Shown piece after piece: positions 51,038 through 58,783 of a stretch of 64,000 nt of DNA. The stretch spans positions 104,179-168,178 of the forward strand of contig JBMOIP010000004.1 of the NCBI GenBank assembly GCA_049317265.1, given 5' to 3'. The stretch comes from CAIVAT01 sp049317265. GTDB taxonomy: Bacteria; Bacteroidota; Bacteroidia; Bacteroidales; FEN-979. The position numbers and the translations under genes were made by a program. The notes below the pieces were generated by a model. The model had not been told where the DNA came from, searched no databases, and was given only the letters and a program-made list of their open reading frames with translations. The first letter of the stretch is position 1. Each line of letters opens with the position of its first letter.

Positions 51038-51826
51038 ATGACTCAATTCACACTACCATTTATCCCGGAACGGCCGGCCAAACCAAGACAAAGCGGAATC
51101 GCCATGGTGATGGACAAGGGCCTGAGCGTTCGGGAAGCCGAGGACTTTGTTGAGTCGGCCGGCCATCTTGCCGATTTTGTCAAGCTCGGTTTTGGGACCT
51201 CGGTGGTTGGGAACAAGGTAAAGGAAAAAGTGAAGGTTTACCACAATGCCGGCATCAAAGTTTATGCAGGCGGCACACTCTTCGAAGCCTTTGTGATCCG
51301 TAACCAGTTTGATGAGTATCTCAGGTACATCGATCAGCTGGGCCTTGACAGTGTTGAAGTTTCCGATGGATCCATGTTGATGGATCATGAGGTGAAATGC
51401 GAATATATTCATAACCTGTCGAAAAATTACACCGTACTCTCTGAAGTCGGTTCCAAGGAGTCGGGCATCATCATTACCCCGGCGCGATGGATCGAAATGA
51501 TGCAAAAAGAGTTGCAGGCCGGTGCTTTCAAAGTGATTGGCGAGGCCCGTGAGAGCGGGAATGTAGGCATATACAGGTCGACAGGCAAGGCTGATGTGAC
51601 GCTTATCAAGAAAATCCAGGCGAAAATCCCGGCCGAAAACCTGCTTTGGGAGGCTCCGATAAAGGCTCAACAGGTATGGTTTATCAAGAATTTCGGAGCC
51701 AATGTGAACCTTGGAAACATTGCTCCTTCCGAACTGATTCCACTTGAAACACTGCGACTCGGCCTACGGGGAGATACGTTTTTCAGTTTTCTGCCGGCAA
51801 AATTCAGGAAGCTTCAACCCAAATAG
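51038..51826 (+). CDS. comA: Phosphosulfolactate synthase (ComA family)
   Basis: 262-residue TIM-barrel enzyme that adds sulfite to phosphoenolpyruvate to give (R)-2-phospho-3-sulfolactate. Family signs include GIAMVMDKGLSVREAEDFVE, DFVKLGFGTS, GIKVYAGGTLFE, GLDSVEVSDGSM, VLSEVGSKE and FKVIGEARESG. In archaea this starts coenzyme M synthesis; in Bacteroidota homologues are common without the rest of that path, and a role in making sulfonates (sulfolactate, cysteate or precursors of sulfonolipids) is possible but not shown. No other sulfonate gene is nearby. In a run with a TPR protein and aroE. Confidence 0.9.
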   Translation: MTQFTLPFIPERPAKPRQSGIAMVMDKGLSVREAEDFVESAGHLADFVKLGFGTSVVGNKVKEKVKVYHNAGIKVYAGGTLFEAFVIRNQFDEYLRYIDQLGLDSVEVSDGSMLMDHEVKCEYIHNLSKNYTVLSEVGSKESGIIITPARWIEMMQKELQAGAFKVIGEARESGNVGIYRSTGKADVTLIKKIQAKIPAENLLWEAPIKAQQVWFIKNFGANVNLGNIAPSELIPLETLRLGLRGDTFFSFLPAKFRKLQPK

Positions 51827-51845
51827 CCACCCGGCGAAATTTATA

Positions 51846-52610
51846 ATGGCAAACGTGAAGGCGCTGTTCGGATTGATCGGATTTCCGTTAAGTCACTCAT
51901 GGTCGCCTGCATGGTTTAATGAAAAATTCAGGTCAACAGGTGAACCTGAAAAGGAGTATCGCCTCTTTCCCCTTGCCGGAATTGAAGAATTTCCCAGGTT
52001 ACTTGTCACACACCCTGCTCTTGCCGGTTTAAACGTTACCATCCCCTATAAGGAACTGGTCATTCCCTTTGTTGATGTGCTGGATCAATCAGCACGTGAT
52101 ATCGGAGCTGTCAATGCGATCCGGATCACGCGCGCAGATGGACGCATCACCACAGAAGGATTCAACACAGATGCCACGGGCTTTTTTCAAACCCTCACAG
52201 ACAGTGTTCCCCCGGGGCCGGCGCTGGTTCTCGGGACAGGTGGCGGAGCCAAAGCAATATGCCACGCCCTGAGGTTGAAAAACATCCCCTATACAATGGT
52301 CTCCCGTTCAGGCAATTCACCCGGAAGTATACTTTATAATGACCTGACTGCTGCCCTGGTTCAACATCACCTGCTCATCATCAATGCCACACCCCTGGGC
52401 ATGTATCCCAACATCATGTCATGCCCTCCAATCCCTTATCATCTCCTGACACCGGATCACTTTTTGTATGATCTCGTTTATAATCCTGAAGAGACGGAAT
52501 TCATCAGGCAGGGGAAATTGATGCATGCTAACACGATGAATGGCAGCCGGATGCTCATCAACCAGGCTGAATTGTCATACAGGATATTCAATTCAGCCTC
52601 CCCGGTTTAA
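51846..52610 (+). CDS. aroE: Shikimate dehydrogenase
   Basis: 254 residues. FGLIGFPLSHSWSPAWFNEKF binds shikimate, NVTIPYKE has the catalytic Lys, GFNTDATGF the conserved Asp, and VLGTGGGAKAICHALR is the NADP-binding loop. It reduces 3-dehydroshikimate in the aromatic amino-acid path. The frame is open further upstream and would overlap comA by 83 bases, but MANVKALFGLIG at 51846 is the family start. Last gene of the TPR-comA-aroE run. Confidence 0.95.
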   Translation: MANVKALFGLIGFPLSHSWSPAWFNEKFRSTGEPEKEYRLFPLAGIEEFPRLLVTHPALAGLNVTIPYKELVIPFVDVLDQSARDIGAVNAIRITRADGRITTEGFNTDATGFFQTLTDSVPPGPALVLGTGGGAKAICHALRLKNIPYTMVSRSGNSPGSILYNDLTAALVQHHLLIINATPLGMYPNIMSCPPIPYHLLTPDHFLYDLVYNPEETEFIRQGKLMHANTMNGSRMLINQAELSYRIFNSASPV

Positions 52611-52732
52611 GTCATATACCGGCAGAGAAAAATGGCCGATAAAGTGGAATCCACTTCCTAACCAGTCTGGACTGCTGGTATTTAGAACCAGTCTCAATTG
52701 CACCATTTTCGATATATCCCCCCATTATTCCC

Positions 52733-52740
52733 TATTTTTG
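52733..52740 (+). promoter_or_regulatory. -7 promoter element TATTTTTG heading the cytochrome cluster
   Basis: TATTTTTG 56 bases before the ATG at 52797. It is the only consensus box seen before 60457, and the next four genes overlap or are 2 to 21 bases apart, so one transcript of about 7.7 kb is likely. Confidence 0.55.
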
Positions 52741-52796
52741 CAGCAGGAATGTTCATTTCCATCCTGCTTCACATAACTCTTCCAGAACCTGAAGAA

Positions 52797-53666
52797 ATGT
52801 CAAAAATTGCTCACATTCTTTACATCGTAGTATTGTCAGCCATTGTTGCTGCCTCATTTATTGCCATTGCCTATTTCGGCCTGGCGTACTATAAGCTTGG
52901 CATTGAAGACAGGTTCTTTCACCCCAACCATACAATACTGAAACCCAGCGGTATATGGGGACATGGTTTTGGCATCACAGGTTCAATACTCATGATTCTA
53001 GGAGTAACCCTTTATATGTCAAGGAAGCGTTTCAGGGTATTTTCAAGGGTAGGCATTTTGAAGCACTGGCTTGAATTTCATATATTCCTCTGTTCCCTTG
53101 GCCCCATCCTGGTATTATTTCATACATCGTTTAAATTTGGAGGAGTGGTGGCCATCAGCTTTTGGAGCATGGTCGCGGTTTTCCTCAGCGGGATCATCGG
53201 GCGGTTCATCTATATTCAGATTCCCAGGACAATAGAAGGCCGCGAATTGAGTTTGAATGAAGTCAGGGCACTGAAAGGCGATATCGGTGAAAGTATCCAT
53301 AAACTTGTTTCCCTTGATGAAGAGAGCTACCAAACCATTGTCGAATCGACTACAAAGAAGGTTGAGCTTTACCACCAGAACTTTCTCGTACGCAGTTTCA
53401 GAAAATACATCGATGACACGAAGACCCTGAAAAATGTTCGTAAAGTATTGCAAAAGAACGGAGTTGACAAAATAAATCAAAAGCAGGTAACCGACCTGGT
53501 GAAGAGCGACATTTCGCTCAACAGGAGGATAGAACGTCTTGTATTGATGCAGAACCTCTTCAAATACTGGCATGTCGCACACTTGCCTTTTGCGCTTGTA
53601 ATGCTCATCATCATGATCATTCATATTGCAGTAACAATCGTTTTTGGTTACCGCTGGATTTTTTAA
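52797..53666 (+). CDS. Diheme b-type membrane cytochrome (ferric-reductase-like)
   Basis: 289 residues with five predicted membrane helices: about 7-31, 54-73, 93-112, 114-137 and 260-285. Helix 3 holds His95 and His109 and helix 5 holds His262 and His276; both pairs are 14 residues apart (H-x13-H), the ligand spacing of two stacked b hemes in the ferric reductase/NOX and cytochrome b superfamilies. A cytoplasmic or periplasmic loop of about 120 charged residues joins helices 4 and 5. The likely role is to pass electrons across the inner membrane between the flavoprotein encoded 2 bases later and the multiheme cytochromes. Starts at 52698 or 52749 precede or touch the expected transcript start. 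I do not recognise a named family. Confidence 0.75.
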   Translation: MSKIAHILYIVVLSAIVAASFIAIAYFGLAYYKLGIEDRFFHPNHTILKPSGIWGHGFGITGSILMILGVTLYMSRKRFRVFSRVGILKHWLEFHIFLCSLGPILVLFHTSFKFGGVVAISFWSMVAVFLSGIIGRFIYIQIPRTIEGRELSLNEVRALKGDIGESIHKLVSLDEESYQTIVESTTKKVELYHQNFLVRSFRKYIDDTKTLKNVRKVLQKNGVDKINQKQVTDLVKSDISLNRRIERLVLMQNLFKYWHVAHLPFALVMLIIMIIHIAVTIVFGYRWIF

Positions 53667-53668
53667 CC

Positions 53669-55003
53669 ATGGAACTACTCATTGAACAAATTGCAGGTTA
53701 TGGTGTCGCCATTCTGTTGTGTCTGGTGGTGGTTGTTATATACCTGCGTAAGCAAAAAAGGGACTCGAAAAAGGTTGAGGAAAAAATTGCTAAGGCCAAA
53801 CTGGAAGGGATGTATGAACCTGTTTCCCTCCATCCGGTTGTGGATGAAGGAAGCTGCATCAGAACAGGGGCGTGCATTGCTGCCTGTCCGGAGAAGGATA
53901 TCCTTGGAATAAGAAACGGGAAGGCCACCACCATCAACGCATCACAATGCATCGGCCATGGAGCCTGTTTTCATGCCTGCCCTACACAAGCAATCACACT
54001 CTGTATCGGCACAGAGAAAAGAGGAGTTGAATTACCCCATATCAACCAGAATTTTGAGACCAACATACCTGGCATTTTTATCGCCGGCGAACTTGGCGGC
54101 ATGGGACTGATAAAAAATGCGGTGGAGCAGGGCAAACAATCGGTGGAGAATATTATTAAATCCATTGGGAAAAATCACCATGCCGCATATGACCTTATCA
54201 TCGTCGGGGCAGGTCCGGCAGGCATTTCAGCATCCCTTACTGCAAAAAAACACCAGCTGAAGTTTCTCACACTGGACCAGGACACCTTAGGGGGCACCGT
54301 ATTTACCTTTCCAAGGTCGAAGATCGTGATGACCTCGGCCATGGACCTTCCTTTGCACGGAAAGGTAAAACTGTTTGAAACCAGTAAATCAGAGTTGCTC
54401 CAATTATGGAAGAGCGTACTGAAAAAGAATGATATTACCGTACGGGAGAATGCTAAGGTCGAAGCCATTGTTCCTGAAAACGGACATTTCAGGGTGGAGA
54501 CACTTGACGGCGGGGTATTTGACACCCAAACAGTTCTGCTTGCCATCGGGCGCAGGGGAACCCCCAGGAAACTGGGTATTCCCGGGGAGACCCTTGAAAA
54601 GGTTGCCTACAGGTTACTCGAGCCTGAACTTATAAGCGGTAAGGAGATCATGGTTGTGGGTGGAGGCGATTCTGCGATTGAATCCGCGTTGATGCTGGCA
54701 GAACAGAACACCGTTTCACTCTCTTACAGGAGTGAGGCATTCAGCCGGATCAAGCCCAAAAACAACGAAAAGATCAACGAGGCGATGAATTCAGGCAAAA
54801 TCAGGGTTCTTTTCGGCACCAATCCTGTGAAAATTGAAAACGAGTTTGTTTTCCTTTCAACCTCCAAGGCAGGCGAAGAGTTGAAAATCAAGAATGACCA
54901 GGTATTTATCTTTGCCGGAGGAGAGCTTCCCACACAATTTTTGCTAAAGGTCGGGCTGACTATTACCAAAAAATTCGGGGAAGCGATTTTAAAGCACAGG
55001 TAG
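53669..55003 (+). CDS. Membrane-anchored Fe-S/FAD NAD(P)-type oxidoreductase
   Basis: 444 residues. N-terminal membrane helix (10-26), then two ferredoxin-like motifs, Cys63-x5-Cys69-x3-Cys73-Pro and Cys94-x5-Cys100-x3-Cys104-Pro. Each lacks the usual second Cys (Thr66 and His97 stand there). A segment FETNIPGIFIAGELGGMGLIKNAV (129-152) resembles the C-terminal FAD helix of disulfide-reductase-fold enzymes but precedes the first dinucleotide motif IIVGAGPAGISAS (177-189). The NAD(P) motif is VVGGGDSAIESA, and IFAGGELPTQFLLKVG closes the fold. No redox-active CxxC is present, so it is not a thioredoxin reductase. Probable electron entry from NAD(P)H to the cytochrome b encoded just upstream. 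Confidence 0.85.
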   Translation: MELLIEQIAGYGVAILLCLVVVVIYLRKQKRDSKKVEEKIAKAKLEGMYEPVSLHPVVDEGSCIRTGACIAACPEKDILGIRNGKATTINASQCIGHGACFHACPTQAITLCIGTEKRGVELPHINQNFETNIPGIFIAGELGGMGLIKNAVEQGKQSVENIIKSIGKNHHAAYDLIIVGAGPAGISASLTAKKHQLKFLTLDQDTLGGTVFTFPRSKIVMTSAMDLPLHGKVKLFETSKSELLQLWKSVLKKNDITVRENAKVEAIVPENGHFRVETLDGGVFDTQTVLLAIGRRGTPRKLGIPGETLEKVAYRLLEPELISGKEIMVVGGGDSAIESALMLAEQNTVSLSYRSEAFSRIKPKNNEKINEAMNSGKIRVLFGTNPVKIENEFVFLSTSKAGEELKIKNDQVFIFAGGELPTQFLLKVGLTITKKFGEAILKHR

Positions 55004-55024
55004 TTGAATGATAGCAGAAGGTTT

Positions 55025-56641
55025 ATGAGTTCAAGGGTTCACATTTTTTCGGTTCTGATTTTACTGGCTACTTTGGCCGGGCATCCTGTTTTTGCCCAGA
55101 TCTCGCCGGGAGAATTATCAAAGGTTCACGCACACCTTGAAGGACTCTCAAATTGCACCAAATGTCACATCCTCGGGAAAAAAGTTTCCAACCAGAAATG
55201 CCTGGAATGCCATACTGAGCTGAAAGCAAGGGTCGACCAGAAAAAAGGATACCATGCTTCCGCCGAAACCAGGGGAAAGGAGTGTGTAACTTGTCACAGC
55301 GACCATCATGGATTGAATTTTCAGATCATCCGGTTTGTAAAGGAGAAATTCAACCACAACTTAACGGGATTCAACCTAACGGGTGCACATGGAAAAAAGC
55401 AATGCATTGACTGTCACAAGCCCGAATTCATCAAAGATCAAAAAATAAAGAGGAAAAAATTCACCTACCTCGGGTTAGCGCCCACTTGCATCACCTGCCA
55501 TGCGGATTATCATCAGCAAACATTATCTGCAACCTGCACTGAATGTCATGATTTTGACGCATTTAAACCCGCAAAAAAATTCGATCATGCAAAGGCTCAG
55601 TTTCACCTGACTGGAAAGCACCAGGCAGTAGCATGCGTTCTATGTCATAAAACAGGGTTGAAAAACGAATTGAAATACCAGGAGTTTAAAGGGTTAAAAT
55701 TCGATAATTGTTCAAACTGTCACAAGGATGTTCACAACAATAAGTTCGGTCAGAACTGCACCCAATGCCATACAGAACAATCGTTCAGCATCATCAGAAG
55801 CACGCAGAATTTTGATCATGGCAAGACTGGTTTCAAACTCGAGGGGAAACACCAGAAAGTTACCTGCAGTTCATGCCATAAAACGAAGTTTACCAACGTA
55901 TTAAAATTCGCAAAATGTGTGGATTGTCACAGCGATTATCATAAAAACCAGTTTGTCCGCGACGGCATTTCACCCGACTGTTCCCAATGCCATACGGTCA
56001 ATGGATTCAGTGAATCTACCTATACAATTGAACAACACAACACTGGTTCTTTTGCCTTAAAGGGAGCTCATCTTGCCACCCCTTGCTTCGCCTGCCATAA
56101 AAGGGAAAATGCCAAGACAGACACCACCTGGAAATTCAGGCAGATCGGAAAACGGTGCAATGATTGCCATGAAAACACTCACCTGGGAATTATCAGCGAC
56201 AAGTATTATCCCGGAGGAAGTTGTGAAAGTTGCCACAATGAGAGCCGGTGGGCTGCAATAAATTTTGACCATCAAAAGACCGCATTTAGTCTTTCGGGCG
56301 CTCATGCAAAAAAAAGCTGCCGGGATTGCCACTTCAAAAAAGATCAGACCGGTACCATCAACCAGGAATTCGCTGGTCTGCCTGTCAGCTGTTCCAGTTG
56401 TCATGCCGACAATCACCAGAAACAATTTGAAACAGATGGAGCCACCGATTGTGGCAGATGCCATGATCTCAGTGCCTTCAAGCCGGCCTCAAAATTTGAC
56501 CACGACAAGACCCTGTTCCCGCTGGATGGGAAGCATAAAAATGTTGCCTGTAACAAGTGTCATAAAGTTAAGCAGGAGAAGGATATTGCTTTTGTGTTTT
56601 ATAAAATAAAGGAGTTCAAATGCGAAAACTGTCATCATTAG
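55025..56641 (+). CDS. 20-heme c-type cytochrome with tri-heme repeats
   Basis: 538 residues with a signal peptide (VHIFSVLILLATLAGHPVFAQ) and 20 CxxCH heme sites. From about residue 150 a three-heme unit repeats five times: CxxCHxDxH, then CxxCH followed by a Phe/Ala stretch, then FDHxKTxFxLxGxHxxxxCxxCH. The last site is CENCHH at the very C-terminus. Nearly every heme has extra His residues close by for bis-His ligation. The protein is likely periplasmic and a long electron wire. An upstream TTG start (55004) is possible; ATG at 55025 gives a cleaner signal peptide. It overlaps the next cytochrome gene by 22 bases. Confidence 0.92.
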   Translation: MSSRVHIFSVLILLATLAGHPVFAQISPGELSKVHAHLEGLSNCTKCHILGKKVSNQKCLECHTELKARVDQKKGYHASAETRGKECVTCHSDHHGLNFQIIRFVKEKFNHNLTGFNLTGAHGKKQCIDCHKPEFIKDQKIKRKKFTYLGLAPTCITCHADYHQQTLSATCTECHDFDAFKPAKKFDHAKAQFHLTGKHQAVACVLCHKTGLKNELKYQEFKGLKFDNCSNCHKDVHNNKFGQNCTQCHTEQSFSIIRSTQNFDHGKTGFKLEGKHQKVTCSSCHKTKFTNVLKFAKCVDCHSDYHKNQFVRDGISPDCSQCHTVNGFSESTYTIEQHNTGSFALKGAHLATPCFACHKRENAKTDTTWKFRQIGKRCNDCHENTHLGIISDKYYPGGSCESCHNESRWAAINFDHQKTAFSLSGAHAKKSCRDCHFKKDQTGTINQEFAGLPVSCSSCHADNHQKQFETDGATDCGRCHDLSAFKPASKFDHDKTLFPLDGKHKNVACNKCHKVKQEKDIAFVFYKIKEFKCENCHH

Positions 56642-58776
56642 TACTCTCCCTGATCCTTTCTGCGAGTCTTTATTCGCAATCGTCGCCACACGGTGAAGGT
56701 TTTGCGACCAATTGCCTGGACTGCCATACGACCACCGGGTGGAAGATTGACATGAAAGCCCTTTCATTCAACCACGCGACAACAAAATTCCCCCTAACCG
56801 GGCAGCACCAGGCGGTAACCTGCAAGTTATGCCACACTTCGCTTGAGTTCGCAAAAGCAAAAACTGAATGCTCTGAATGTCACACAGATATGCACAATCA
56901 AACACTTGGCCCCGATTGCAAAAAGTGTCATACACCCACCTCGTGGGTGGTGAATAACATCACGGAGCTACACCAGCGCGGGAGATTCCCCCTTGTTGGG
57001 AAACACCTTGCAACCGATTGTTTTGCATGTCATAAAAATGCATCACCCTCAAACCTGAGTTTCGGACCGCTGGGTGTTGAGTGCATTGATTGCCACAAGG
57101 CCCCGGTACCGCCACAGGTTGACCATTCAAAATTTTCTACAAATTGTACAGAGTGCCATTCCATGAATGCCTTTACCTGGTCGGGCGCGGATATCAATCA
57201 TAGTTTTTTCCCGCTGACACTCGGTCACCAGATAAGCAATTGCCAGGATTGTCATAAGAACCTGAACTATTCGGCAGCTTCCCCGGTTTGTTATTCTTGT
57301 CATGATGTAACCTATAATTCAACTTCGAATCCTAACCATAATGCGATTGGGTTTTCAACCAACTGCAAGGATTGCCATACCACCGACCCTGGTTGGAAGC
57401 CGGCTGAATACAGGGAGCATGATGCGAAGTCATTCCCCATCTATTCAGGCAAACACAATGGCAAGTGGAGTAAGTGCAGTGATTGCCATACCAATCCGGC
57501 CAGTTATGCGCAGTTCACCTGCATCGATTGCCATGATCATAATCAACCTGACATGAACGGAGAGCACGGAGAGGTGCAGGGATATGCATACAACAGCCCG
57601 GCCTGTTTTGCCTGCCACCCGACAGGTTCTATAGAGGGCACATTTAACCATGGAACGTCGGTGTTCCCCCTTACCGGATCGCATATCACCACAGATTGCA
57701 TCAAATGCCATACGAACGGATTCCCGGGAACGCCCACCGCCTGTTACAGCTGCCACGAAAAGAATTTTGCGCAGTCTCTAAACCCGAATCATGCATCCTC
57801 GAATATTCCAACCGACTGTGCTTCCTGCCATACAACTGAACCTGGATGGAAACCTGCAACTTTTCCCATCCACGATAATTATTATGTGATAGCTGGCGCA
57901 CATGTCCCAATTGCCAATGACTGCGCCAAATGCCACCAGGGGAATTATACCAACACGCCGAAACTGTGTTTTGGCTGTCATGCAGAAAAATACAACCAGT
58001 CAACCAATCCGAACCATACCACGGCAAACTTCCCGACAACCTGTGAAACATGCCACTCCCAGAACGCGTGGACCCCATCAAACTTCAACCACAACAACAC
58101 TTACCCATTAACAGGGGCACATGCAGCCATCGCCACCAACTGCTTTGCCTGTCACCAGGGAAGTTATGTAAATACGCCAAACACCTGCGCCGGATGTCAC
58201 CAGCCCAACTACAATACCTCCTCAAACCCAAACCATGTAGCCGGCAACTATCCTGCAACCTGTAACACCTGCCATACCACAAACCCGAACTGGACACCAG
58301 CTACTTTCCCAATCCATAACAACTTCTATGTTCTGGCCGGCGCCCATGTTACAACAGATTGCAACACTTGCCACAACGGAAACTACAATACAACTCCTAA
58401 TACCTGTGTTGGTTGCCATCTTACAAACTACAATCAAACCACCAACCCACCGCATTCGGCTGCACTGTTTCCAACCACATGCGCTGACTGTCACACCCAA
58501 TCAGCGTGGAGCCCCGCAAACTGGAACCATGATGGACAATACTTCCCGATCTATTCCGGAAAACATAAAAACAAGTGGAACACCTGTGCTGATTGTCATA
58601 CAAATCCCGGAAATTATGCTGTGTTTACCTGTACAACCTCCTGCCATTCCCAGTCGACCATGAACAATAAGCACCAGGGCATCAGCGGATACTCATACAA
58701 CAGTGCCGCTTGTTACAACTGTCATCCCCAGGGAACCTCCCCGAAAATGATGAATGGTATTGATCGTAAAGAATAG
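56620..58776 (+). CDS. 28-heme c-type cytochrome
   Basis: 718 residues with a signal peptide (LSSLVLSLILSASLYSQ). I count 27 CxxCH sites plus one CxxxCH (CTTSCH) near the C-terminus. The C-terminal half is built of repeated words: SNPNH, TTCxTCH, AWTPSNFNHNNTYPLTGAH and NTCxGCH, with Asn/Thr-rich linkers, unlike the Lys-rich 20-heme protein. That difference suggests another site, e.g. the outer-membrane or extracellular end. Neither a lipobox nor a T9SS tail is visible. The start codon and signal peptide are read from the same bases as the last heme site of the preceding gene. Confidence 0.92.
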   Translation: MRKLSSLVLSLILSASLYSQSSPHGEGFATNCLDCHTTTGWKIDMKALSFNHATTKFPLTGQHQAVTCKLCHTSLEFAKAKTECSECHTDMHNQTLGPDCKKCHTPTSWVVNNITELHQRGRFPLVGKHLATDCFACHKNASPSNLSFGPLGVECIDCHKAPVPPQVDHSKFSTNCTECHSMNAFTWSGADINHSFFPLTLGHQISNCQDCHKNLNYSAASPVCYSCHDVTYNSTSNPNHNAIGFSTNCKDCHTTDPGWKPAEYREHDAKSFPIYSGKHNGKWSKCSDCHTNPASYAQFTCIDCHDHNQPDMNGEHGEVQGYAYNSPACFACHPTGSIEGTFNHGTSVFPLTGSHITTDCIKCHTNGFPGTPTACYSCHEKNFAQSLNPNHASSNIPTDCASCHTTEPGWKPATFPIHDNYYVIAGAHVPIANDCAKCHQGNYTNTPKLCFGCHAEKYNQSTNPNHTTANFPTTCETCHSQNAWTPSNFNHNNTYPLTGAHAAIATNCFACHQGSYVNTPNTCAGCHQPNYNTSSNPNHVAGNYPATCNTCHTTNPNWTPATFPIHNNFYVLAGAHVTTDCNTCHNGNYNTTPNTCVGCHLTNYNQTTNPPHSAALFPTTCADCHTQSAWSPANWNHDGQYFPIYSGKHKNKWNTCADCHTNPGNYAVFTCTTSCHSQSTMNNKHQGISGYSYNSAACYNCHPQGTSPKMMNGIDRKE

Positions 58777-58783
58777 CGCCGGT

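Noticed and set aside
51744..51845. aroE starting inside comA
   Set aside because: The 34 extra residues are comA read in another frame; the shikimate dehydrogenase fold starts at 51846.
55004..55024. TTG start of the 20-heme cytochrome
   Set aside because: An in-frame ATG 21 bases on gives a normal signal peptide without the extra polar residues NDSRRF.
57445..58500. Several open frames on both strands within the 28-heme gene
   Set aside because: The repetitive Asn/Thr/Cys codons keep other frames open; the heme-motif frame explains the region.
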